A DNA stretch of 64,000 nt. It comes from a virus. Position numbers and translations under genes: made by a program. Below, one piece after another: positions 18,528-27,191 of the stretch (position 1 is the stretch's first letter; each line of letters begins with the position of its first letter). The stretch covers positions 1 to 64,000 of IMG/VR virus record IMGVR_UViG_3300008114_000003. One strand, given 5' to 3'. The notes beneath the pieces were generated by a model. It had not been told where the DNA came from. It saw only the letters and a list, made by a program, of their open reading frames with translations, and did not search any database.

Positions 18528-19247
18528 ATGTCTATGAAAAAAATATTAATATTTACTGGTGCTGGAGTTTCTAAAGAGTCGGGAGTTGAAACCTTTCGTG
18601 ATTCTGATGGTCTTTGGTATAACTTCAAAATTGAAGATGTAGCAACCTTAACTGGTTGGAGAAAAGATAAAAATCGTGTTTTGGATTTTTATAACCAACG
18701 TCGCGCTCAAATGAAAGATGTCTATCCAAATGATGCTCATAAAATAATTGCTGAGTTAGAAAAAGATTATAATGTAACTTTAGTTACTCAAAATGTTGAT
18801 AATCTACACGAAAGAGCAGGTTCTACTAATGTAATTCATTTACACGGTGAATTATCAAAAGCTAAATCTTCTTTCCCTGGATCAGATGAAACGTTTGATT
18901 GGGAAGGTGATATTAATATTGGTGATAAGTGTTCAAAAGGTTCTCAATTAAGACCAGCTGTTGTTTGGTTTGGTGAAAGTTTGAACTATAATTTATTATC
19001 AAAGGCAGAAGAAGCTGCTCAAAAGTGTGATATTTGTATTATTGTTGGAACATCAATGCAAGTAGCTCCTGCTAATTTACTACCAACATTGGTGAAGGAT
19101 ACTTGTAAGATATATTATGTTGATCCTGCTGATGAAATGATTGTTTGGTCAGATTCTTATGGTTTGAGTAAGATTAATTATACACATATTAAAGAACCAG
19201 CAACAGTTGGTATGAAAAAAATTGTTGATATTTTAAAAAATGTTTAA
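18528..19247 (+). CDS. Sir2-family NAD-dependent deacylase (sirtuin)
   Basis: 239 residues, the usual length of bacterial CobB sirtuins. The NAD-binding motif GAGVSKESGVETFR is at residues 11-24, TQNVDNLH at about 87-94, the catalytic histidine in HLHGE near 105, and GTSMQVAPAN near 180. It should remove acyl groups from lysines with NAD, giving O-acyl-ADP-ribose and nicotinamide, in the cytoplasm. The structural zinc site looks reduced: I find one cysteine in the zinc region (DKCSKGSQLRP), not four. It leads an operon of small genes with a host-type promoter. An NAD-related counter-defence role is possible but inferred. Confidence 0.9.
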   Translation: MSMKKILIFTGAGVSKESGVETFRDSDGLWYNFKIEDVATLTGWRKDKNRVLDFYNQRRAQMKDVYPNDAHKIIAELEKDYNVTLVTQNVDNLHERAGSTNVIHLHGELSKAKSSFPGSDETFDWEGDINIGDKCSKGSQLRPAVVWFGESLNYNLLSKAEEAAQKCDICIIVGTSMQVAPANLLPTLVKDTCKIYYVDPADEMIVWSDSYGLSKINYTHIKEPATVGMKKIVDILKNV

Positions 19248-19410
19248 GGTTAAGGATGTGGATACTTATTTATCAGAAAGAAGAAAAGATTTTCATAATG
19301 AAAAAATGAAAAAACTGGTTGAGGAGACTGAGGTAATGCTTAAAAAGATGTATTTAGTGAGAATTTCTCAGAGAAGAAAAAAGATTATTGAATGGATATG
19401 GAAAAAGTAA
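19240..19410 (+). CDS. Small basic helical protein, 56 aa
   Basis: Its ATG overlaps the sirtuin stop (ATGTTTAA), and its end overlaps the next ORF start by 19 bases. The sequence runs from MFKVKDVDTYLSERRKDF to RRKKIIEWIWKK, a charged helix. No function recognised. Tight overlaps on both sides argue that it is translated. Confidence 0.6.
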   Translation: MFKVKDVDTYLSERRKDFHNEKMKKLVEETEVMLKKMYLVRISQRRKKIIEWIWKK

Positions 19411-19700
19411 AATTGTTACAACTACTTATTGATATTTTAGATTTAAGAGATGAAAAGATGAAAGCTATTAAATCTCAAAGATATGAAGAAGGTGCCATAC
19501 TCAGAGATAGAGAAAGAATTCTCGAAAGAATGTTTTACAAAGAAGTAATGGGGTGTGATGATAACTATCAAGACTTTGTTTATAGTAAATATACCGAATG
19601 TGTTAAAGATTACTTAAAATCTGAATATAATTTAGATTATAATCATTATACAAAAACGGCTTTAATCAGAGAGATAAAATTAATTGAGTTGGGTTTATGA
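19392..19700 (+). CDS. Hypothetical protein, 102 aa, with shared C-terminal motif
   Basis: Unknown function. The N-terminal helix LLQLLIDILDLRDEKMKAIK and YEEGAILRDRERILER resembles a UVR-type or helical-hairpin segment (AxxLRDxxxxLE), though it is not a full UVR protein. It ends LIREIKLIELGL, a variant of the R-x-x-K-L-x-x-L-G-I/L C-terminal motif of the 52-kb gene cluster, again at an overlapping ATGA junction (TTGGGTTTATGA). Confidence 0.65.
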   Translation: MDMEKVKLLQLLIDILDLRDEKMKAIKSQRYEEGAILRDRERILERMFYKEVMGCDDNYQDFVYSKYTECVKDYLKSEYNLDYNHYTKTALIREIKLIELGL

Positions 19701-19837
19701 ATGTAATATTGGGAAAATCAAGACAAGTTGGTAGAAGCTATATGACTAGTGCGTTTTTTGAGTATCAAATGAAAATATTAAACTTTGAAAAGGTTAGTAT
19801 AAGAAAGAGAAAGTTAAGAAAGATTTTTAATATATAG
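19697..19837 (+). CDS. Tiny protein with P-loop-like start, 46 aa
   Basis: It starts in an ATGA overlap with the preceding gene. MNVILGKSRQVGRSYMTSAF looks like a P-loop pattern of terminase or helicase type, but with R in place of the Walker A lysine, and the protein stops after 46 residues, so an active ATPase is not expected. It is either a degraded remnant or a small peptide gene. Its stop lies within the TTTAATATATAG element of the next gene. Confidence 0.45.
   Translation: MNVILGKSRQVGRSYMTSAFFEYQMKILNFEKVSIRKRKLRKIFNI
19826..19837 (+). promoter_or_regulatory. TTTAATATATAG element, short spacing
   Basis: Lies 3 bases before the ATG at 19841, inside the end of the preceding small ORF, and precedes another protein with a tag-like N-terminus. 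Confidence 0.5.
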
Positions 19838-19840
19838 TAT

Positions 19841-20191
19841 ATGAAAATTAAACGATTTAACGAAACTTTTAGTAACTTTACTATAAATCCAATAAAGTTT
19901 AATAATAGTAAAGGTATTGAAAAGATTGTCTATCCATCTGTTATTGTAAATGTTAGTTCTGTTACTAGTGAAGTAACAAGTTCTATTAGACGAGATATGA
20001 TGGATTTAATGCACAATCAAGGTTTTTTAACACCACCTAAATTTATTGACATTGATACTGGGAATGTATTAGAAGATAGACTTAGATATAGTGTTAAAAA
20101 TCCAAGATGGGTATTTTTCGTTGAAGAGAAAAATTTAAATAAAGCTAAAGAAATCGCTGAAAAATATGGCGTTGATTTCTATCAAAAATAA
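19841..20191 (+). CDS. Hypothetical protein with possible capsid-targeting tag, 116 aa
   Basis: Begins MKIKRFNETFSNF, like the MKxIKLFEAF tags but with FNE instead of a strict (L/I)xE cleavage triplet. The C-terminal half (PRWVFFVEEKNLNKAKEIAE) has an alpha/beta look. No catalytic motif recognised. It has its own upstream element, which suggests regulation separate from the sirtuin promoter despite the shared strand. Confidence 0.65.
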   Translation: MKIKRFNETFSNFTINPIKFNNSKGIEKIVYPSVIVNVSSVTSEVTSSIRRDMMDLMHNQGFLTPPKFIDIDTGNVLEDRLRYSVKNPRWVFFVEEKNLNKAKEIAEKYGVDFYQK

Positions 20192-20201
20192 TAGTAACTG
20201 A

Positions 20202-20759
20202 ATGGACTTACAACAATTATTAGAAAAGTGGGGAATTAAGTGTGATATAAACACAATTCTTTCTATGTGGAATGAATCACATAGACACTACCACAACTTA
20301 AATCATCTTAATGATTTGATTTCTCAAATCAACGAAAATAAATCTAAGTTTTCTGAAAAAGAATATGAAAAACTTATGTTAGCTGCTCTTTTTCATGATA
20401 TCGTTTATGATCCTATTAGTAAAACAAATGAAGAAGATTCTGCTGATTTCTTAATGAGTTGCGCTGTTGATAAAACTAACAAAGATATTTTAGATGTTAA
20501 GCAAATTATTTTAGATACTAAAACTCATAATTCTACTACTAATTTATCAGAGTCTTTTAATCATTATGATATGAATATTGTTGAAAGAGATTTTGATCAA
20601 TTGTTGGAGTGGGAGAACGGAATTAGTGAAGAGTTTTCGGTTTACCCTAAAGAAGATTATAAAATGGGTAGATTGAAATTTTTAGAAAGTTTATTAGATA
20701 AATATACTCATAATACAGAAAACCTACTTAAATTAATTGACTATGTTAAATCAAACTAA
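20202..20759 (+). CDS. HD-superfamily metal-dependent phosphohydrolase
   Basis: 185 residues. WNESHRHYHNLNHLNDLI near residue 23 and LAALFHDIVYDP near residue 62 are the conserved histidines and HD pair of the COG4339-type HD family; NEEDSADF follows. The substrate is unknown, but such proteins are usually nucleotide phosphohydrolases. It is in the sirtuin cassette, 10 bases after the tagged gene, and overlaps the next gene by 17 bases. Confidence 0.8.
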   Translation: MDLQQLLEKWGIKCDINTILSMWNESHRHYHNLNHLNDLISQINENKSKFSEKEYEKLMLAALFHDIVYDPISKTNEEDSADFLMSCAVDKTNKDILDVKQIILDTKTHNSTTNLSESFNHYDMNIVERDFDQLLEWENGISEEFSVYPKEDYKMGRLKFLESLLDKYTHNTENLLKLIDYVKSN

Positions 20760-21183
20760 AGAGTACGGTGTATTTTATCTAAAAACTGTTTTCCCAAAAG
20801 GACACAGACTTGAATGGTTAAATTATTTACATATAAGTAGAGTTATACCAAAAGATCTATCTGATGAATTGGATTTATTAGTTTCTGATATAAACTCTAA
20901 AGAAGGTATTGTAATTCCTATGGATAAAGGAGTTGATCCAGGATGTGTTACCGAACCGGAAATAATTGAAGAAGTTGCTAATGAAGTTTATAATAGATAT
21001 TGTGAAATATTTGAAAGGCTTACAAGTGATAATGTAAAAGATTGTATTAGATTAGTTTGGAGTATTGGGGAAATGGATAGTGTTGATTATAAATCAACTC
21101 ATGATTTACCAGCTTATCCAATAATGATAAAAGTAGGTCGTTTTTTAGATTCTTCAAAAAAGTCAGGTATTTATAAAGTATAA
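20743..21183 (+). CDS. Hypothetical protein, 146 aa
   Basis: I take the ATG at 20743 (MLNQTKEYGVFYLKTVFPKG) rather than the upstream TTG. There is no family I recognise. It contains a central VIPMDKGVDPGCVTEPEIIE segment and a DLPAYPIMIKVGRF strand near the end. Last gene of the plus-strand cassette, closed by a bidirectional terminator. Confidence 0.65.
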   Translation: MLNQTKEYGVFYLKTVFPKGHRLEWLNYLHISRVIPKDLSDELDLLVSDINSKEGIVIPMDKGVDPGCVTEPEIIEEVANEVYNRYCEIFERLTSDNVKDCIRLVWSIGEMDSVDYKSTHDLPAYPIMIKVGRFLDSSKKSGIYKV

Positions 21184-21212
21184 AAAAAACCACTCAAATG
21201 AGTGGTTTTTTT
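21184..21212. terminator. Bidirectional terminator
   Basis: CCACTCA (21190-21196) and TGAGTGG (21199-21205) flanked by A and T runs. It separates the sirtuin cassette (+) from the structural block (-). Confidence 0.85.
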
Positions 21213-21214
21213 TA

Positions 21215-21754
21215 TTATTCAATTGATATTATAAAATTATGTCTAACACTAGTAGGACTTGAACTAAAAACAGGAACTTCCCATATTATTTCTAATTCAT
21301 CATTAATAGAAACATCTAATTTATTTTGTAATTCGTAGTTATCTAATTGACTATTCGAATAATTTATATAATTAGAAGTTACTATCGATGATTGTCCAGA
21401 AGTATAATTATTTATTATAAAAATTTGAGGATCATTACTACCAACTTCTCCTAAAATTTGAGTCATTATACTAATATGTTTAATTGAACCTCCTATTAAT
21501 GATTTAATCCTTCTTGATTTTATTGAACCGTTTGATTGAGCTGGTAGATCCGGAATATTACCAATATAATATCTCATATCATCAACTGGATCCATTGGGC
21601 AGTGTGAGAATTCATATGTTCCTGCCGGACCCAATGCAAGAATTGGATTTTCTCTTAGAGAAACCCATGCTTTACCAGACCATCTCCATTTAGATCCATT
21701 TGGACTAGTATAAATATCACCTATGTTTTTATTTAATGGCCAACTTATTAACAT
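21215..21754 (-). CDS. Probable tail-fibre-associated protein, 179 aa
   Basis: Starts MLISWPLNKNIGDIYTSPNG followed by KWRWSGKAWVSL, a short module often seen at the start of phage fibre or tip proteins (thing-with-a-window GDxYxxPNGxxWxWxGxxW). The C-terminal half is beta-rich and ends SVRHNFIISIE. It is 23 bases downstream of the collagen-like fibre protein. Receptor-binding or fibre-tip role is inferred. Confidence 0.6.
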   Translation of the reverse strand: MLISWPLNKNIGDIYTSPNGSKWRWSGKAWVSLRENPILALGPAGTYEFSHCPMDPVDDMRYYIGNIPDLPAQSNGSIKSRRIKSLIGGSIKHISIMTQILGEVGSNDPQIFIINNYTSGQSSIVTSNYINYSNSQLDNYELQNKLDVSINDELEIIWEVPVFSSSPTSVRHNFIISIE

Positions 21755-21777
21755 TTTGTATTATTATTTTTTTTTAT

Positions 21778-22773
21778 TTAAGATACTTTTATATATCCAT
21801 AATAAACCATTTGGTTTTCACTCGTATTATTAGTTATTCCAAATGTAAAAGTATTACTATTTACTGGATTTGGATCGGTCGTGATTATAGAACCAGATGT
21901 TCCAATTATATGACTTGGTATTGAATCTAAAACCAATTGATTTCCTGCTAAATAATACCAACCATATTGATTTCCAATAACTGGAACATTTATATTTGAA
22001 ATAGTAACCGTCGCATTCCAATTAATAATACCATTTGGTATATTACCATTAACCCACATAACATATGAATTTCCAACTGGAACTGTAAAACTAACTGTGT
22101 TTGAACCAGGAGATAATATCCAAGATCCGGATGTTGGTGTATAGCTTGTTCCGGATGTACCATCAGTCCCGGATGTACCACTTGTTCCTGAAACACCGGA
22201 TGTACCACTTGTTCCGGATGTACCATCAGTCCCGGATGTACCACTTATTGATGAGAAAAATGTATCTAATGATCCAATATTTCCCTCGTTTAACCAAACC
22301 TCATAAGCACTTAAACCTGGATCTCCTTGTGGACCAATTTCACCAACCGCTGTTACCCAGTTATAACCAGATATATTATCAAGTATATAAATATATAGAA
22401 ATCCAAATTCGGTATCATACCAAAATGAACCAGGTTCTATAAAATCCGTATATGTCCCATCCGGAATATTACTTTGATAATAAAATGATTTGGATAACTT
22501 ATTTAGGTATTTTCTACCAGTTCTCTTATTTAGATCACTTATTAATTGTTTAATTCTTGGAAGAGCCATTTTAGCCTCATTTAATGTTGAAAATGGTATA
22601 ATAACAACTCTACCACTTTTCAAACTAACCTTAACTAGGTTGTTATTAACCATGACATTTAATATTGTACTTGGGTTAATGGTGTGAGTAACAACTCCAT
22701 CATCATTCATAACCTGAACATTTACATCATTCATTGAAAAAGGTCTTAAAAATTTATCCCAACTATATCTCAT
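21778..22773 (-). CDS. Collagen-like fibre protein
   Basis: 331 residues. N-terminal globular part to about residue 140, then GEIGPQGDPGLSAYEVWLNE, a widespread phage-fibre linker, followed by about 14 Gly-x-x triplets built from GTS, GTD and GVS (residues about 175-210), then a beta-rich C-terminal domain of about 115 residues. Gly-x-x triplets form trimeric stalks, so this is probably a trimeric fibre shaft with a C-terminal head. The triplets are encoded by a DNA tandem repeat prone to length change. Confidence 0.8.
   Translation of the reverse strand: MRYSWDKFLRPFSMNDVNVQVMNDDGVVTHTINPSTILNVMVNNNLVKVSLKSGRVVIIPFSTLNEAKMALPRIKQLISDLNKRTGRKYLNKLSKSFYYQSNIPDGTYTDFIEPGSFWYDTEFGFLYIYILDNISGYNWVTAVGEIGPQGDPGLSAYEVWLNEGNIGSLDTFFSSISGTSGTDGTSGTSGTSGVSGTSGTSGTDGTSGTSYTPTSGSWILSPGSNTVSFTVPVGNSYVMWVNGNIPNGIINWNATVTISNINVPVIGNQYGWYYLAGNQLVLDSIPSHIIGTSGSIITTDPNPVNSNTFTFGITNNTSENQMVYYGYIKVS
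22144..22249 (-). repeat. Tandem repeat encoding GTSGTDG-type triplets
   Basis: Near-identical units around CCGGATGTACCACTTGTT repeat across about 105 bases and encode the collagen-like stalk. A related unit occurs at about 36118-36160 in an unrelated protein. Confidence 0.85.
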
Positions 22774-22790
22774 TTTTTTATTAATTATTT

Positions 22791-23933
22791 TTAATTTACT
22801 ATATCTAAGTTAACAAATACATGATCTAACTTATTTTTAGCCAAATCCATGAAGTTAAATGTAACAGAATACGTACCTATGTTTGTAATTGAGTGAACAA
22901 TTCCTGATACTCCTGAAATTATTAAATTTGAATCCATAAGATTTATAATACCATCTCTATTATCACTAACATGATCAATTAACAATTCAATCAATCTATC
23001 TTTTTGTATAACACTTGAAGTTCCATAAGTGGATAGACTTATAGAAGTAGAAAATGTAAAACCATATGATGTATCATATGGAACACCATAAGTTGCACTA
23101 TTAAATTCTATATAACTACCCATTGATCCAGATTTTGAATTGAAATAAATAACCGGTTGTACTGAATCCACAAGTGGATCTATATCATTAATATTAACAG
23201 TAGGATTTTCTAAAATATAATTTAGAAGTGAATGTGCTTGATTAGCATCAAACTCTGTTAAAAATTGTAAAAATATCATACCCTGACTTTCATCATCTAT
23301 AATAATAAAGTTACTATCTAATGTTATTGAATTTATATAAACTAATTCTAAGTAAATAAGTGCTCTTGGTGTTGTATTTTTATCATAAATAACAATAGAT
23401 TCACCGACAACATAAGATTTAATATCAGTGAATTCCAAACCAGTAAATGATGTTCCTGATTGATTTATATAATCATTAAATACCGAATAATTATCATCAA
23501 TAACAGCAACCATGACATCTAAATAAACCGGATAATTAACATTTGGGTTATTCAAATATAATTGAGGAACTCTATTTGATGAATTACCGGTTAAAACCAA
23601 TAATTGAGCAAAACTAAAAATCTGAACTGGGTAGTTATAATAACTATACTGAACATAATTATCAGCTTCAACTTTTGATTTTACATCATAAACAGCCTTT
23701 ATAGAAAGAAAAGTAGCATTATCTCCTAATCCTAAATGATTTAATAGATAATTAGTTTGACCTTTTTTAAGAATAATTCTACTTTTTAAAATTTGTTTAT
23801 AAGGTATTCTTAAATCAGAAAGCATCAATCTTTCTCTAATATTAGAACCTTCAGTTGCAATAAAGTCACCACCATTTGTCTTAATATATTGACTACTTGG
23901 TCCAAATAAAGAACCGCCACATACTACACTCAT
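22791..23933 (-). CDS. Structural protein candidate, 380 aa
   Basis: Unknown family, inferred to be virion-associated from position and beta-rich composition. It begins MSVVCGGSLFGPSSQYIKTN, and contains long stretches of alternating hydrophobic residues (VYLDVMVAVIDDNYSVF, SIVIYDKNTTPRALIYLEL). It could be a baseplate or tail-tip protein. TTTAATATATAC lies 20 bases upstream of the start. Confidence 0.6.
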   Translation of the reverse strand: MSVVCGGSLFGPSSQYIKTNGGDFIATEGSNIRERLMLSDLRIPYKQILKSRIILKKGQTNYLLNHLGLGDNATFLSIKAVYDVKSKVEADNYVQYSYYNYPVQIFSFAQLLVLTGNSSNRVPQLYLNNPNVNYPVYLDVMVAVIDDNYSVFNDYINQSGTSFTGLEFTDIKSYVVGESIVIYDKNTTPRALIYLELVYINSITLDSNFIIIDDESQGMIFLQFLTEFDANQAHSLLNYILENPTVNINDIDPLVDSVQPVIYFNSKSGSMGSYIEFNSATYGVPYDTSYGFTFSTSISLSTYGTSSVIQKDRLIELLIDHVSDNRDGIINLMDSNLIISGVSGIVHSITNIGTYSVTFNFMDLAKNKLDHVFVNLDIVN

Positions 23934-23953
23934 ATTTAGTTTTATATTTTAAT

Positions 23954-23965
23954 GTATATATTAAA
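23954..23965 (-). promoter_or_regulatory. TTTAATATATAC element, long spacing
   Basis: Minus-strand element, 20 bases before the start of the 380-residue structural candidate. Confidence 0.55.
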
Positions 23966-23980
23966 ATATAAAACCGACAT

Positions 23981-26692
23981 TTATTTTAAATCTATAATTT
24001 CTACTCTATATCTTTCAGATAATACTGTGGAATTTTCAGAAATCCTAGTAACAATAATCTTTTTACCTTTATTTAAACTAAAGTATGGCTTATTAGATAA
24101 CATAGAAGCAGTTGAACTATTCAAAATCATTGGTAGTGAAGCTGTTGTACCAAAACTTTTTAAACTCAAATTATTACTAACATCTAATGTGATATATGAG
24201 CTAGTCAAACCAACCGTTGTTACTGTATATTGTCCTGAAAAATCATAAACCGAAGATGTTCCAACAAAAAAGTTATTTAAAGTTAGTGTATCACCAGCCT
24301 TTATTGAATTGTATATTAAGTTACTACTACCATCAATTGGTACATCAATCACTGGACCTGATTTTAAAGTCATAGTTTCATTAAAGTTAATATCAAAATT
24401 AAAATCTTTCCATAGATAAGATGAGTTTTGAGATCCATTAACTAAGTTATAACTAACTGGTAGATCTATATTACCAAGAAGTAATACCTGTGTAAGAGCA
24501 GTCGTTGTTCCAGTTATATCAGAATTTATATAAATATCCATTTTTTTATTTTGAGATGATGTTATTGTTGGATTAATATAAAACTCAACAGATTGTTTGA
24601 AATCCAAATCTCTACTCAAATAAACAGTTAATTTATCATTATTTGGTAGTGTAAATGGTACTTCATCGTTATTAGAAATATAAACTAACCAACTTTTATT
24701 TGTAGGAACATCTAAACTTAGTGGTATTATACCAGTAGCGCTATATAAATCAGTAGTTTTTATATAATCTATTTTATTATAAAGTGGATCTATACTATTT
24801 AATGATATACTTGGTGGTGACCCAGGTAGTGTAGTCACATCAATTGAATCAGATGAAACGATTTGATTAGTTGCATATAATCTTAACAAATCATTTAAAC
24901 TATTAATTCTGGAATTAATGATATTAATATCAGACTGTGAATATATTAAAGATTTTAAATCTTGTAAGTCTGCTCTTAATTGATTTTGTTCAACTAAAAT
25001 ATTTAGAAATGAATCATTAACAGAAGAAAGTCTTTGCATAGCTTTGTTAAATAAATTCATACTAAACATTGAATTTATTGCCTCTGGGTTATATGTTTCC
25101 TGAACATTATCATTAATTATATTAAAATTTAAATTTAAACTAAAAGCAAATGATGTTCCATCTTGATCACTAGTTGAAACTAACTTTTTATACGTAGGGA
25201 ATTTTATACCAATTTCACTTTGTAATAAGTTATTAGCTGGATTATCTAAGAATGATATTCCATATAAGTTAGTGAATGTATTTCCTTTATCATCCTCAAC
25301 AGTATAATACCACAAAATAGCATTAAATTCAAAACTATCCGGTGGTGTGTTATTAACTTCAAGAGCATTAAACTGTTCAAAGTTAGTAATTACTCTATTA
25401 GCTAAATTCATTTTTACATAGTGACTTGTGTTAAAATCTAATGTGATACCATCCATACCAGATGTATCTACAACTGGGTTGTTTATATCACCACTAACAC
25501 CAAAATAATCACCACTTCTTCTTAAACTATCACCAGTAGATGTTTCATACGTGAAATCTAATGTATCAAATTGTCCAAAATAAGATCCTGGATAGTTTAA
25601 AGGCGAGCTTACTATTGGTGATGTAAAATTCTCAGCTCCCATAATTTCAGCTTGGTATTGACTAGGTACAATTGGGAAAGTTAAATTTGGTTTATAATTT
25701 GTATCATACATAGTTCTGAAAAGAATATCAGGTGTCATTCCAGTATGATCTGGAATATGAGCATAAACTTCAGTATATGACCTATTTGCTTCTTGAACAT
25801 TTGAAACACCATTAATCTCACCAATATATTGAACAAGTCTATGATAAACCAATGCCGCTTGACCAGAAGACTCAGATTGAGTTCCTAATTGAGTGTTCGA
25901 AAACAGTATATCAACTACGATTCTTTGACCTCTTGTAGCATTAGATGGTATAACACTAAGTACTTTTGTATATTTACCGTCTTCTGTTGCGGAATCTAAT
26001 AAATCGTTATTATATAAATCATTATTATAAATACTCGAATTAGAAACATTATAAATTCTTATAGTATCACCAACTTTGAAGTTAGTTTCACCATTAAATT
26101 CTATTTCTAATTTATTAAGAAATCCAGACTCACCAGTTTCATAAAATGAAATAGTGTCCCAATCAACAACCTCTCTTTCTTTCCATAAATATTCAGGAAA
26201 GTATTCATCATCATTTAAATTTCTTCTCTCAAATACTGGTAGATTACTAAAGTATTCATCATCAGGAATAGCAGGTTCAAAATCAATTAAATTTAATTTT
26301 TTACACCATTTAAAAAATAACTTTTCAGTTGTTGTTTCGAGTGAGTTTGTATTATAATAATAATCTGTATTATTTAATCTACTCTCTCTTATAACTACTT
26401 CTTGGTTAGCAACATAATTTCTCAAAGACTCTACAATTTGATCACTAAATGATGATGGAGCCGAATAATTTTGAGATTTTTTAAAAGCACTATCAAAATC
26501 AAAATATATTTGACTTGATTGTGTACCAGCACTTAAATTTCTTTTAGGTAAGTTTAATAAAACATATTTAGAAAAATACATTTTATAATTACTATTTTGA
26601 TAAGCAGCTGATATATCTTCTGCTGCTCCTGGAAAAGCGTAAAAAGAAGTTCCGTTTGATTTTAATCCTTTATAAAGTGGTGTACTTGCCAT
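23981..26692 (-). CDS. Large structural protein candidate, 903 aa
   Basis: Not assignable to a named family by eye. It begins MASTPLYKGLKSNGTSFYAF and has a mainly beta-rich sequence with one probable coiled coil at about residues 545-605 (LRADLQDLKSLIYSQ, INSRINSLNDLLRLYATN), which suggests oligomerisation. Context (between the 380-residue protein and the giant 2047-residue protein, same strand) suggests baseplate or tail function. The upstream sequence contains TTATATATAGAATA, a poorer form of the recurring element. Confidence 0.65.
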   Translation of the reverse strand: MASTPLYKGLKSNGTSFYAFPGAAEDISAAYQNSNYKMYFSKYVLLNLPKRNLSAGTQSSQIYFDFDSAFKKSQNYSAPSSFSDQIVESLRNYVANQEVVIRESRLNNTDYYYNTNSLETTTEKLFFKWCKKLNLIDFEPAIPDDEYFSNLPVFERRNLNDDEYFPEYLWKEREVVDWDTISFYETGESGFLNKLEIEFNGETNFKVGDTIRIYNVSNSSIYNNDLYNNDLLDSATEDGKYTKVLSVIPSNATRGQRIVVDILFSNTQLGTQSESSGQAALVYHRLVQYIGEINGVSNVQEANRSYTEVYAHIPDHTGMTPDILFRTMYDTNYKPNLTFPIVPSQYQAEIMGAENFTSPIVSSPLNYPGSYFGQFDTLDFTYETSTGDSLRRSGDYFGVSGDINNPVVDTSGMDGITLDFNTSHYVKMNLANRVITNFEQFNALEVNNTPPDSFEFNAILWYYTVEDDKGNTFTNLYGISFLDNPANNLLQSEIGIKFPTYKKLVSTSDQDGTSFAFSLNLNFNIINDNVQETYNPEAINSMFSMNLFNKAMQRLSSVNDSFLNILVEQNQLRADLQDLKSLIYSQSDINIINSRINSLNDLLRLYATNQIVSSDSIDVTTLPGSPPSISLNSIDPLYNKIDYIKTTDLYSATGIIPLSLDVPTNKSWLVYISNNDEVPFTLPNNDKLTVYLSRDLDFKQSVEFYINPTITSSQNKKMDIYINSDITGTTTALTQVLLLGNIDLPVSYNLVNGSQNSSYLWKDFNFDINFNETMTLKSGPVIDVPIDGSSNLIYNSIKAGDTLTLNNFFVGTSSVYDFSGQYTVTTVGLTSSYITLDVSNNLSLKSFGTTASLPMILNSSTASMLSNKPYFSLNKGKKIIVTRISENSTVLSERYRVEIIDLK

Positions 26693-26751
26693 TTATTTAA
26701 ATTTTATTTTATATTCTATATATAAACATTTCATATTTCCGTTTTTATTTT

Positions 26752-26759
26752 TATATTTG
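26752..26759 (+). promoter_or_regulatory. Bacteroidota-type -7 element TATATTTG
   Basis: TATATTTG matches TAnnTTTG, 18 bases before the ATG at 26778. No convincing -33 element seen. Confidence 0.55.
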
Positions 26760-26777
26760 TATCTCAAATTAAAAGCT

Positions 26778-27191
26778 ATGATTATTATTCAAGGTGAGAT
26801 GTTAAGTGGTAAGTCAAGATTAGCAATTGACTTAGTAAAAAATAACAAGAGATCATTATATCTGACATTAGATAAGGATAATTCTGTTATTAAATCTTTA
26901 AAAGAGAATAAAATAGAATACACATTAATGAATAAATGTCTTTTAATGGATATTAAATATAGAGTTTTGGAAAGAGGTGGTTTATTAAATAATGACTTAG
27001 ACTTTGTAGTAGTAGATTCGTTAAATAAAATAACCGATAAAAAAACGTATATTGAGAAAATAAAATATTTATTAGAAGTTGAAAAAGATTTCAAAATAAA
27101 AATAATAGCAACTATGAATACATTAAGGATGTTGGATAACATACAAAAGAAAATTGAAAATATTCCTGGTGTTGATTTTATAAATATTTAA
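26778..27191 (+). CDS. Small RecA-like P-loop ATPase
   Basis: 137 residues from the ATG at 26778 (MIIIQGEMLSGKSRLAIDLV); an upstream in-frame TTG lies in the promoter and is rejected. Walker A is GEMLSGKS and Walker B is DFVVVDSLN, separated as in a minimal RecA or DnaB-type core, followed by KIIATMNTLRML (sensor-like strand). The size suggests a stripped-down ATPase core or a decoy. It is a single plus-strand gene in the minus-strand structural block. Its stop overlaps the convergent gene stop by 4 bases. Confidence 0.7.
   Translation: MIIIQGEMLSGKSRLAIDLVKNNKRSLYLTLDKDNSVIKSLKENKIEYTLMNKCLLMDIKYRVLERGGLLNNDLDFVVVDSLNKITDKKTYIEKIKYLLEVEKDFKIKIIATMNTLRMLDNIQKKIENIPGVDFINI

Noticed and set aside
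19697-19837. Functional terminase-like ATPase
   Set aside because: Only 46 residues and the Walker lysine is replaced by arginine.
22101-22442. Plus-strand ORF over the collagen-like repeat
   Set aside because: Low-complexity shadow of the GTS/GTD triplets on the other strand.
26757-26777. Longer N-terminus of the small ATPase from a TTG start
   Set aside because: The TTG lies inside the TATATTTG promoter element; the ATG at 26778 starts right at the beta strand before Walker A.
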